From assembly GCA_937896665.1 (NCBI GenBank), contig CALBNS010000085.1:1-9666 (forward strand): a stretch of DNA of 9,666 nucleotides, given 5' to 3'. How positions within the stretch are numbered: the first letter of the stretch is position 1; every line of letters starts with the position of its first letter. This DNA comes from an uncultured Clostridia bacterium (GTDB taxonomy: Bacteria > Bacillota > Clostridia > Lachnospirales > Lachnospiraceae). This document shows positions 1-5,723 of this stretch, one piece after another. The translations under genes were made by a program, and so were the position numbers. The notes under the pieces are model-generated. The model saw nothing but the letters and a program-made list of their open reading frames with translations, did no database searches and had not been told where the DNA came from.

Positions 1-55
1 TGTAAAAAACTTTTTGAATTTCTCCATTTTAACTATGCGAAGGCTGAACTGTTAC
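1..55 (-). repeat. IS66-type element end, outward copy at left edge
   Basis: Read on the minus strand this begins GTAACAGTTCAGCC and ends TTTTTTACA. It is the exact reverse complement of bases 9612-9666, and a related copy (48 of 54 bases) lies at 7634-7687 just upstream of an IS66 transposase fragment. IS66 elements usually have tips starting GTAA, so this is read as the left tip of an IS66-type element whose body lies outside the window. The exact 55-base identity, with divergence at the next base, also fits a contig end caused by assembly breakage in a repeat. Confidence 0.7.
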
Positions 56-56
56 A

Positions 57-98
57 ATTCCATTTTAAAAGAGAAATGCATGTCGTTTAAAATGGAAT
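57..98. repeat. Perfect 13-bp AT-rich inverted repeat
   Basis: Arms ATTCCATTTTAAA (57-69) and TTTAAAATGGAAT (86-98) pair perfectly around a 16-base loop. The structure sits between the IS tip and the stop codon of the minus-strand S24 remnant, so it may be that gene's old terminator. No long T tract follows on the minus strand, so a terminator role is weakly supported. Confidence 0.55.
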
Positions 99-103
99 AT
101 GGA

Positions 104-334
104 TTATTTATTATGAAGTTTATAGAATTCACGAAGTTTCTTGGACTGTAAAACTTCTAGATTGGATTGATCTTCTTCAGTGGCAATGTCATTTTGACTA
201 ACAACACCAATGACTCTTCCTAATATTCTTACATGATCGTATTCATGTTTTTGACCAAAAGGATATTTTGCATTAAGCGATATAAGTTTATCATCAATCG
301 ATAATCTGTGTGCAATGGACTTTTTTGTAATCAA
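104..334 (-). pseudogene. C-terminal remnant of LexA/S24-type repressor peptidase
   Basis: The 76-residue frame contains HVRILGRVIGVVSQND near residues 34-49, which resembles the last beta strands of LexA-like S24 self-cleaving repressors (consensus DVxILGKVVG). The preceding AHRLSIDDKLISLNAKYP aligns with the LexA stretch VKRL...LLPEN, but histidine stands where the catalytic lysine should be. The helix-turn-helix and the catalytic serine region are absent. The only possible start is TTG with no ribosome site upstream, so this is a 5'-truncated relic rather than a working gene. Full-length S24 repressors have about 200 residues or more. It is probably left over from a phage or mobile-element regulator. 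Family assignment is moderate because only the tail remains. Confidence 0.5.
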
Positions 335-339
335 AAGAA

Positions 340-366
340 AAAAGCAGATTTTCGGCGGAAGATGTA
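340..366 (+). repeat. Composite repeat copy 1 (13-mer, N6, 8-mer)
   Basis: AAAAGCAGATTTT (340-352), six unrelated bases, then AAGATGTA (359-366). The same two words occur with the same six-base gap and orientation at 8531-8557. In this copy the 13-mer also forms a 9-bp hairpin with AAAATCTGC at 367-375. It lies immediately upstream of the S24 remnant, so it may be an old operator or regulatory region. Confidence 0.5.
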
Positions 367-375
367 AAAATCTGC
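344..375. repeat. Perfect 9-bp inverted repeat
   Basis: GCAGATTTT (344-352) pairs with AAAATCTGC (367-375) around a 14-base loop. A-rich runs flank both sides, so on either strand it could act as a terminator or an operator. It overlaps the composite repeat. Confidence 0.45.
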
Positions 376-393
376 GAAAAAAGATGTATAGAT

Positions 394-443
394 CTTCCGA
401 TTAACAAACTGGTAACAAAAGTTAACCTATTGTTAATCGGAAG
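394..443. repeat. Perfect 14-bp inverted repeat with 22-base loop
   Basis: CTTCCGATTAACAA (394-407) pairs perfectly with TTGTTAATCGGAAG (430-443). The loop contains a further weak GGTAAC/GTTAACC pairing. It lies just downstream of the stop of the minus-strand IstA-like gene. No T tract follows the hairpin directly. It could be a terminator for that gene, a protein-binding palindrome, or the end of a small mobile element. Confidence 0.55.
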
Positions 444-453
444 TATATATACT

Positions 454-948
454 TTATAGATCGAGATGCTTATTTCGTATATGGGTAAGTGCTTCTGATT
501 TAGGAGTAGTGGACACTATTTCCTTTTTTTCAGCTAAACGGCCAAGTACTGATTTGCGTTCTACTGGATCTTGAGCATTGGCGGCATTGCTTATTTTTGC
601 TGGTTTGCGAATGCCAGTCTCTGCTCTTAGTTTGGCAACACACTTCTGAAACATTCTGTCACTTACATCTAATGACGCTACATCTTGTTTCATGCATATC
701 CAGTCTCTGATTTGAGCAGAACTCATTTCGGGATATTTATGAAGACACTCCAATATACCATCTCGATATTTGTTTATTGCGTAGGTGGTCTCTTTTTCTG
801 CAACCATCTGCTGATACTGTTGAGGTGTGATGTCCCAGTATTTACAGGCCGTGCAATAGTTGATGTTTAAACGGATAGAGGCTTGGTGTCGTGTTAGACC
901 ATTCGCCTTCATTTCCTGAATGGCTGTATAAGTATCGTTTTTCTTCAT
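454..948 (-). CDS. IS21-family IstA N-terminal fragment (HTH protein)
   Basis: Residues 5-85 match the N-terminal DNA-binding part of IS21-type IstA transposases: a helix-turn-helix around residues 10-36 (KANGLTRHQASIRLNIN), the YWDITPQQY linker (38-45), and the stretch ILECLHKYPEMSSAQIRDWI (65-84). A second region, MFQKCVAKLRAETGIRKP, precedes the point where IstA normally enters its DDE catalytic core. That core is missing: the frame runs about 47 more residues of unrelated, polar sequence and stops. Full IstA has roughly 400-500 residues, and no IstB ATPase gene follows. The start is a good ATG with GGAGGA about 11 bases upstream, so it may still be translated as a small DNA-binding protein. 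The tail RKSVLGRLAEKK loosely resembles C-terminal tails of Firmicute Mob relaxases, which is only an impression. Likely a truncated transposase, possibly a co-opted regulator. Confidence 0.6.
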   Translation of the reverse strand: MKKNDTYTAIQEMKANGLTRHQASIRLNINYCTACKYWDITPQQYQQMVAEKETTYAINKYRDGILECLHKYPEMSSAQIRDWICMKQDVASLDVSDRMFQKCVAKLRAETGIRKPAKISNAANAQDPVERKSVLGRLAEKKEIVSTTPKSEALTHIRNKHLDL

Positions 949-1043
949 ATAATAATTTATCCTCCGATTACTATTATTGGGGTCTGAAAAGGAGCCTCTA
1001 TATAAATACTTTGGAGGAGAGTTTTTTGTATGGGATATTAGAA

Positions 1044-1080
1044 ATAACGCAAATTAACTATGTAGGTTAAAATGCGTTAT
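1044..1080. repeat. 15-bp imperfect inverted repeat in rloA leader
   Basis: ATAACGCAAATTAAC (1044-1058) pairs with GTTAAAATGCGTTAT (1066-1080) at 13 of 15 positions around a seven-base loop. It lies 100-150 bases upstream of the AAA ATPase promoter, in the gap between the divergent IstA fragment and the rloA operon. No T tract follows. It is most likely an operator or a small structured RNA segment. Confidence 0.45.
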
Positions 1081-1081
1081 C

Positions 1082-1102
1082 ATTGATTAAGCGTTGATCA
1101 AT
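1082..1102. repeat. Short palindrome ATTGAT-N9-ATCAAT
   Basis: ATTGAT (1082-1087) and ATCAAT (1097-1102) form an inverted repeat one base after the larger 1044-1080 hairpin. The word TTGAT also recurs directly inside. The pairing of two adjacent dyads suggests a regulatory region, but neither matches an operator I can name. Confidence 0.35.
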
Positions 1103-1177
1103 AGTATTGTGGAACGAGTGGGGAATGAATTCGCGAAGAAATTGAAGTGAAAAAATCAAAATAATCGATAACAACGA

Positions 1178-1206
1178 TTGAATATCTAAAATATATGAAA
1201 TATAAT
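1178..1206 (+). promoter_or_regulatory. Sigma-A type promoter for rloAB
   Basis: TTGAAT (1178-1183), a 17-base spacer, and a perfect TATAAT (1201-1206). The expected transcription start near 1210-1213 falls just before the GGAGG at 1213-1217, giving a very short leader. This supports the ATG at 1226 as the start codon. A small AATCG/CGATT dyad (1163-1167, 1175-1179) overlaps the -35 edge and could be an operator. Confidence 0.55.
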
Positions 1207-1225
1207 AAGCATGGAGGTGTATCTT

Positions 1226-2524
1226 ATGCTGATTGAATTTAAATTTAAAAATTATAGATCATTTCGTGATGAGGCGGTTCTATCTATGGAAGCAACCGGG
1301 CTTGGCACTTTTTGTAATTCATTAATTCCTTTTGGTTCTATGAAACTAATACCAGGAGCTGCTATTTATGGTAAAAACGGTGGTGGTAAGAGTAATGTTA
1401 TTCGTGCATTTTGGCTTGCTGTCCAGTTTATAAAAAATGCGCAGAGAACTCAGCATGAAAAAGCAGCTATTCCGGTTGTACCATTCTTGTTAAATGATTA
1501 TTCAAAACAAGAGCCAACTGAATTTGATTTTATCTATATAGTTGACGGAATTAAGTACTGGTATGGTTTTTCTGCCACAAGAGAGAGAATAGTTAAGGAA
1601 TACTTGTATCATGCACCAAAGGGACAGAAAGCTCTTGTGTTTTCAAGAGAGGGGCAGGATTTTACATTTACCGAAGAAAAGGCAAAGAGAAAACTTATCA
1701 GTGCAACTATTGCAGATAATCAGTTGTTCTTTTCGATTGCCTGTACAATGAATGATGCATCATGCATAAATGCGATGAGATGGTTCCGTGAGAGAATTTA
1801 TTTTTCAAGAGACTATTCAGATATCCCTCGTCAATTGATGGATTATTCTGATGATACGAACATGTTGAAAGCTATATCCGATTATGCTAAAGCTGCAGAT
1901 TTTGGCATTGAAGATATGCAGTTCGAGATTAAAAGTAAAGAAATCAAAGAAGATCTTCCTTTTCCAGATGATATTCCAGAGGGTATAAAAGCAGCTTTGA
2001 CTCAATTTATGCATGTGTTATCTGAGACTTCCAACAATTCAGAAGTCCGCTTGAAAATGGGTGAAGTTAAAGCAACATCTTTACACCCTGGAATTAGTAA
2101 GTCTGGAGAAAGTGGATTATATACTCTGGAATTATCAGATGAATCAGATGGTACTAGAAAACTTATGTCTCTTGCACCGGCTATCGAGTCAACGTTGTCC
2201 AAGGGTGGACTTTTATTGGTTGATGAGATTGAGCGAGAGCTTCATCCCATGTTGGTTGATTTTGTTATCGCAAAGTTCCAAAGTAAGAGAACGAACCCTA
2301 ACGGAGCACAGATTGTATTTGCAACTCATAACACTGAGCTCATGAATTTGGAACTCCTTAGAAAAGATCAGTTTTATTTTGCAGACAAAGATGAAGAGGA
2401 TGGATCATCTGAACTTTATAGTATAAGCGATTTTGCGACTAGAACTACAGATAATATTCGAAAAGGGTATCTCTTGGGTAAATATGGGGCAACTCCTAAT
2501 ATTGAAGTTGAGGAGGTGTACTAA
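1226..2524 (+). CDS. AAA15-type ATPase, RloA-like (defence-associated)
   Basis: A 432-residue SMC/ABC-like ATPase of the AAA15/AAA21 class. The N-terminus MLIEFKFKNYRSFRDEAVLS is the usual opening strand. Walker A is GKNGGGKS at residues 49-56, a signature-like SDGTRKLMSL follows around 310, Walker B is LLLVDEIE near 329-336 with its catalytic glutamate, and the switch histidine is in VFATHN near 367. The region between is the variable helical insertion. The ATG at 1226 is chosen over one at 1211 because GGAGG at 1213-1217 lies 8 bases before it and inside the longer reading frame. The stop overlaps the next start (TAATG), so the two genes are translationally coupled. Paired ATPase plus RloB genes were first noted beside type I restriction loci. 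The layout is analogous to PARIS, where an AAA15 ATPase holds and releases a TOPRIM nuclease. Here the ATPase probably senses infection and controls RloB. Family call strong, antiphage role inferred. Confidence 0.88.
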   Translation: MLIEFKFKNYRSFRDEAVLSMEATGLGTFCNSLIPFGSMKLIPGAAIYGKNGGGKSNVIRAFWLAVQFIKNAQRTQHEKAAIPVVPFLLNDYSKQEPTEFDFIYIVDGIKYWYGFSATRERIVKEYLYHAPKGQKALVFSREGQDFTFTEEKAKRKLISATIADNQLFFSIACTMNDASCINAMRWFRERIYFSRDYSDIPRQLMDYSDDTNMLKAISDYAKAADFGIEDMQFEIKSKEIKEDLPFPDDIPEGIKAALTQFMHVLSETSNNSEVRLKMGEVKATSLHPGISKSGESGLYTLELSDESDGTRKLMSLAPAIESTLSKGGLLLVDEIERELHPMLVDFVIAKFQSKRTNPNGAQIVFATHNTELMNLELLRKDQFYFADKDEEDGSSELYSISDFATRTTDNIRKGYLLGKYGATPNIEVEEVY

Positions 2525-3195
2525 TGGCCCGAAAGTTAAAAAAAGCGAAACCCCTAATATATGTTTTTTGTGAAGGAGAAAGCGAGCAGGCATATACGGA
2601 CTTTTTGAAAAAGACTTTTTCAAGTGTTGCGGTAATTAAACGACCTTCAGCTACAGGACTGTTTGAGGAGGCCAGGGACCGGTTTGATAAGGATCCTAAA
2701 TTCCGGAATAGTGCAGAAGAAACAGACGAGGTTTGGTTCTTTTTCGATGTAGAAACCAAAGACAAAAATAAATGGGACCAGAGGATGAAGATCATCAAGG
2801 CCCTGAGAAAATTGAGAAGAAAGCAAGGGACTAGAGTTCGATTGCTCATGACGACTGGCTGTATAGAATACTGGTTGATGCTACATTATAAAATGTATGC
2901 GCCACCTCTACAGTCAGTGGCTGATAAAGAACGCGTGATAGCAGAGTTGAAGACAAGAGAACCTATGTATTCGAAAGGGGATTATGATTCTACGGCACGT
3001 ATTGCAATGGACTATCCAAAGGCAGTAGTGAATGCAGAAAAGACGGTACATAATTTGTTGTCTGAGGGACTTCCGGGGAAAGAAGATACAGATGAAAGAA
3101 ACAAATGGCTGCACACAAATTGTAAAACTTTTTCAACAGTCTATGAGGCTATCAGTTATTTAGAAGCGTTGAAGGATGGCCGATATAGCCAATAA
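2524..3195 (+). CDS. rloB: RloB-family protein, putative effector partner of ATPase
   Basis: A 223-residue protein matching the RloB family in its three hallmark blocks: YVFCEGESEQAY (residues 13-24, acidic CEGESE), an acidic strand WFFFDVETKDKNKW (71-84), and TGCIEYWLMLHY (111-122), equivalent to the family's NPCFExWLLLH block. The spacing of an early glutamate and a later aspartate strand resembles TOPRIM-type nucleases, so a metal-dependent nuclease role is plausible but not shown. GGAGG at 2512-2516 is 7 bases before the ATG, which overlaps the ATPase stop by one base. The last codons (after about residue 217) overlap the start of an IS66 TnpA remnant in another frame, so the native C-terminus may have been replaced by insertion sequence DNA. 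No terminator is visible downstream. Family call is strong, mechanism inferred. Confidence 0.85.
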   Translation: MARKLKKAKPLIYVFCEGESEQAYTDFLKKTFSSVAVIKRPSATGLFEEARDRFDKDPKFRNSAEETDEVWFFFDVETKDKNKWDQRMKIIKALRKLRRKQGTRVRLLMTTGCIEYWLMLHYKMYAPPLQSVADKERVIAELKTREPMYSKGDYDSTARIAMDYPKAVVNAEKTVHNLLSEGLPGKEDTDERNKWLHTNCKTFSTVYEAISYLEALKDGRYSQ

Positions 3196-3322
3196 GCAAC
3201 TACTCTGGCAGTTAAGAATCGAAGAATGTCAGAACAGTTCCCTGTCAGCCAGACAGTGGTGTCAGAAAAATAAGATTACCTATTCTACTTATGTAAGCGT
3301 CAAATCTGACGCCCTAGTTTAA
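3176..3322 (+). pseudogene. tnpA: IS66 accessory protein TnpA N-terminal remnant
   Basis: A 48-codon frame reads MADIANKQLLWQLRIEECQN then SSLSARQWCQKNKITYSTY. This is the characteristic N-terminal helix region of IS66-type TnpA, with the family's RQWC...N.I...TY motif. Similarity ends at codon 39, exactly where GTAAGCGTC (3293 onward) begins, which is the tip of a different IS66 element. After that the frame reads only nonsense to a TAA at 3320-3322. The remnant overlaps the last 20 bases of rloB and has no left IS tip nearby, so it is truncated on the 5' side too. It has no ribosome site of its own. Not functional. Confidence 0.7.
3293..3314 (-). repeat. IS66-type right inverted repeat (GTAAGCGTC tip)
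   Basis: GTAAGCGTCAAATCTGACGC has the GTAA tip typical of IS66 elements and contains a perfect GCGTCA-AATC-TGACGC hairpin (3297-3312). The body of this element extends rightward as a minus-strand TnpC tail, whose stop lies 25 bases inside the repeat. The tip cuts the TnpA remnant on its left, which shows one element landed in another. This tip differs from the GTAACAGTTC tips at 55, 7634 and 9612, so at least two IS66 lineages are present. Confidence 0.6.
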
Positions 3323-3338
3323 AATTAAAGCGCCGTTT

Positions 3339-3623
3339 TTAACGACGCTTACTGTAGCAATCGGTTGGAAGCTCTTTTGACCAAGGCATCAGAGATTCCA
3401 GTTCTGATTGTTCTATATTTCCATTTTCGCTGATAAGTTTTGGTAGCTCAGTGAGTAAATATTTGATGTAGTAATAAATATTTAATCCATTTGCTCTTGC
3501 GGTTTCCGGGGCTGCACCCGATGTTCTGACCACAATATATGTGGGTGAAAATGCCAGTAAAGCAATTTGAACTTCTTGCTTCAAAACGCTTGTTCGATTT
3601 GCGTATATTGAAAATGTGTCCAT
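3339..3623 (-). pseudogene. tnpC: IS66 transposase TnpC C-terminal fragment
   Basis: The 94-residue frame ends with the recognisable IS66 TnpC C-terminal domain: ETARANGLNIYYYIKYLL (residues 40-57), LPKLISENGNIEQSELESLM (60-79), then PWSKELPTDCYSKRR and stop. This matches the family's AKANGLNxYxYLxYLL...LxxLLPW pattern. Residues 1-35 do not look like TnpC, so the fragment is fused at its upstream side to unrelated sequence and the catalytic DDE core is lost. It reads toward the IRR at 3293, as expected for the element's right end. The last codons again spell GTAAGCGTC on the minus strand, giving a 9-bp inverted pair with the tip 60 bases away. Not functional on its own. Confidence 0.75.
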
Positions 3624-3660
3624 ATAAGTCCCTCGCTGTCCTCTGTTTTCCCTCGTTTTA

Positions 3661-3689
3661 TTGACATTCGGAGGTTCGTATATTAGAAT
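3661..3689 (+). promoter_or_regulatory. Promoter of methyltransferase cluster
   Basis: A perfect TTGACA (3661-3666), a 17-base spacer and TAGAAT (3684-3689), followed by an untranslated stretch that leads into GAGGAATTAACCT and ATG at 3726. It sits just upstream of the IS66 TnpC fragment on the opposite strand. The promoter looks intact although the gene it drives is broken. The IS fragment ends close to it and may have replaced the original upstream region. Confidence 0.6.
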
Positions 3690-3725
3690 ATATAATAGCG
3701 AAAAACAGAGTTGAGGAATTAACCT

Positions 3726-4419
3726 ATGGATACGGAACTGTTAACTGTTTCTCAAACAGCTCAATATCTACAGCTTTCTGAAAAAACTATACGACGAATG
3801 ATTGGAAACGGTAGTTTGCCAGCTTCAAAACTTGGTAATCGTACTTGGCGGATTCGTGCGTGTGATGTTGATGAATATGTGTCTAACTCTTGTCAAAACA
3901 AACCCGTATACAGCATAACAAATCTCCCGGAACTGGAACTGGAACCCCCGGATCATCCTCGCCTGCTCTCCCTGTTTTCAGGTTGTGGTGGGATGGATTA
4001 GGGGTTCAAAAAAGCAGGATTTGACATTGTGTTTGCAAATGACTTTGATGCAGATGCTCAAGCAATATACTCACTCAACTTAGGCGAAATAGATAAGCGT
4101 GATATATTATCGGTTGGTGAAGATGAAATTCCAGATGGAGATATTTTAACCGCTGGTTTTCCGTGCCAGCCTTTTTCTAATGCAGGTAATCGGAAAGGTG
4201 TCCACGACTCTCGTGGTATGCTGTATAAAGAGTGTCTGCGTATAATTCAAAAAAAGATGCCGAACGTAATTGTCTTTGAAAATGTTAAAGGTTTGTTTTA
4301 GACAAAGTATATTGATGGACGCAATTTAGCAGAAGTCATTGTTGAAGATTTGTCTAAAATACAAGATTGCTTCAGCAATAATGGAGCAAGTATTTAAGAA
4401 AAACACAAGTGAAAAGTAA
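3726..4419 (+). pseudogene. Cytosine-5 DNA methyltransferase with N-terminal HTH, broken
   Basis: Residues 5-52 form an excisionase/MerR-type helix-turn-helix (LTVSQTAQYLQLSEKTIRRM, then RTWRIRACDVDEYV). The frame then enters a C5-methyltransferase: motif I LLSLFSGCGGMD (80-91), motif II ANDFD, motif IV GFPCQPFSNAG with catalytic Cys near 147, and motif VI FENVKGL (184-190). Two TAG codons interrupt one continuous frame: 3999-4001, where the family has leucine in GGMDLGF, and 4299-4301 just after motif VI. The frame ends at TAA 4395-4397. A +1 shift gives IMEQVFKKNTSEK and a stop at 4417-4419, plausibly the native C-terminus. Motifs VIII-X and the target recognition domain are missing, so an internal deletion is likely. 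It would have methylated cytosine in a specific DNA site, probably as part of a restriction system. Not functional as read. Confidence 0.82.
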
Positions 4420-4431
4420 GGGGATAAGAGA

Positions 4432-5004
4432 ATGGATACAGATAAAGTATACCTATTGGGGTTAATCATAGGTGGAGGTGTGTTTGGAAACGCAGAAGAT
4501 GTTTTCAGTATTCGCCTGCCATATAAAAAATGGGGTTCATACCTTGAAAATCCACAGCGTGCTGGAGAAATTGCAGGAGATATTCTACGCAAAGTAGGAT
4601 AAATTTTTCGGGCTGTCTATGACCTTTCTGTTCAATATGAAACCACTCCCGGAGGGACTTGGACAATTCTTTGCGAAGGTGATACAACAGCGGTAAAAAA
4701 TGACCTTATGCTTTATGGCATTGTGTGTGAAGGTAAGCTTCGAGGAAGTGCTGATATAAGTCGGGTCGTATTAGAATTAGTTGATGACAATCTTAAACGC
4801 CGCTTTATTGCTGGATTAGCGGATACGATCGGAAGTATGGCAAAATCACAGCGCCGTTTTACCGATGAGCATCAAATTATTTCTTTTGAAATCAAGGGCT
4901 ACAACTTTAAGTTCGTATGTGATTTGTGTCGGCTGTTGTACAGCATAAATTGTATTCCCGATCAGGTAAACTGGAATCATCCAAATATTCACTGTATGCG
5001 ATGA
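4432..5004 (+). pseudogene. LAGLIDADG-like protein beside methyltransferase, one stop codon
   Basis: An ATG with AAGGGG 7 bases upstream opens a frame of 190 codons broken only by TAA at 4600-4602. Two segments resemble LAGLIDADG helices: YLLGLIIGGGVFG (residues 7-19) and RRFIAGLADTIGSM (about 120-133). The second is followed by FEIKGYNFKFVCDLCRLLYS. In active homing enzymes the motif ends in an acidic metal ligand. Here these positions are Gly and Ile, so cleavage in the homing-enzyme manner is doubtful. The position 12 bases after the methyltransferase suggests the restriction or specificity partner of that enzyme. I do not recognise a named family. The end (NWNHPNIHC, then two codons and a stop) looks joined to the interior of the next gene at about 4995, so the C-terminus is probably lost. 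Confidence 0.55.
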
Positions 5005-5717
5005 CATTACGTGAGCATTGGGGATTAGGGGAAGGACCTATTGATAATTTAATAAATATAGTACAAAAATGGAATAATGGTCTCAAAAATGCAGTTACGC
5101 TTAAATAAATTGGACGCATTTTCTGTTTGGTTTGATAATAAACCATTTATTTTTCTTAGTAGTGATAAGGATACAAATATTAGAATCAGATTTGATATTG
5201 CGCATGAGATAGGCCATCTTCTCATGCATGCTGATTATTATTCAGAAGAGGATTTAAAAAATGCTGCAATTCATGAAAAGTTGGAGAATGAAGCTGATAG
5301 ATTTGCAGGAGCGTTTCTTTTGCCAAAGGAATCTTTCTCAAAAGACGTTTTTTTACATTGATCGACCATTTTATTCAAATGAAGGCTAAATGGAAGGCTT
5401 CAATAGGATGTATGATTTATAGATGTGACACATTTGCAATATTATCACCTAATCAAATCAAGTACTTAAAAGATCAAATGACAACTCGAGTATATTGGAG
5501 GAAAGAACCGTTAGATAAAGAAATGCCTGTAGAGAAACCTTTTGCACATAAACCGGCAATAGTATTATTGTTGGATAATAAAATTATTACTCTGGGACAA
5601 TTGGTAGAGGAAACTGGTTGTTCAGCGGAAGAATTAGAACAATATTGTTTTTTAGATAAAGGAACATTAGCAACAAAAAATGATTCAAAAATAATTGCAT
5701 TAAAGGCGAGGGGATAG
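4995..5717 (+). pseudogene. ImmA/IrrE family metallopeptidase, truncated and twice frameshifted
   Basis: Three consecutive frames together spell one protein. Frame one gives YAMTLREHWGLGEGPIDNLI, the linker typical of XRE-ImmA fusions. Frame two (from about 5070) gives KLDAFSVWFDNKPFIFLSSD, then the zinc motif FDIAHEIGHLLMH and the third-ligand helix ENEADRFAGAFLLP. Frame three (5358-5717) gives the C-terminal domain DHFIQMKAKWKASIGCMIYR, NQIKYLKDQMTTRVYW and ELEQYCFLDKG. The shifts fall at an A5 run (about 5068) and a T7 run (5348-5354). The N-terminal XRE domain is missing, replaced by the LAGLIDADG-like gene. Intact relatives are repressor-cleaving or regulatory proteases, often paired with an XRE regulator in phage or conflict islands. 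The stop lies 6 bases before the DUF488 start, so it was likely the first gene of that operon. Confidence 0.8.
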
Positions 5718-5723
5718 GATATT

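Noticed and set aside
1211..1225. Earlier ATG giving a longer ATPase
   Set aside because: The ribosome site GGAGG lies inside this extension, and the family starts at MLIEFKFKNYRSF. The ATG at 1226 fits better.
3691..3696. TATAAT as -10 for the TTGACA at 3661
   Set aside because: The spacer would be 24 bases. TAGAAT at 3684-3689 has the right 17-base spacing.
3999..4301. TAG as a recoded sense codon in the methyltransferase
   Set aside because: The tmRNA tag in the same window ends in UAG, and a TAA breaks the neighbouring gene. Decay is simpler.
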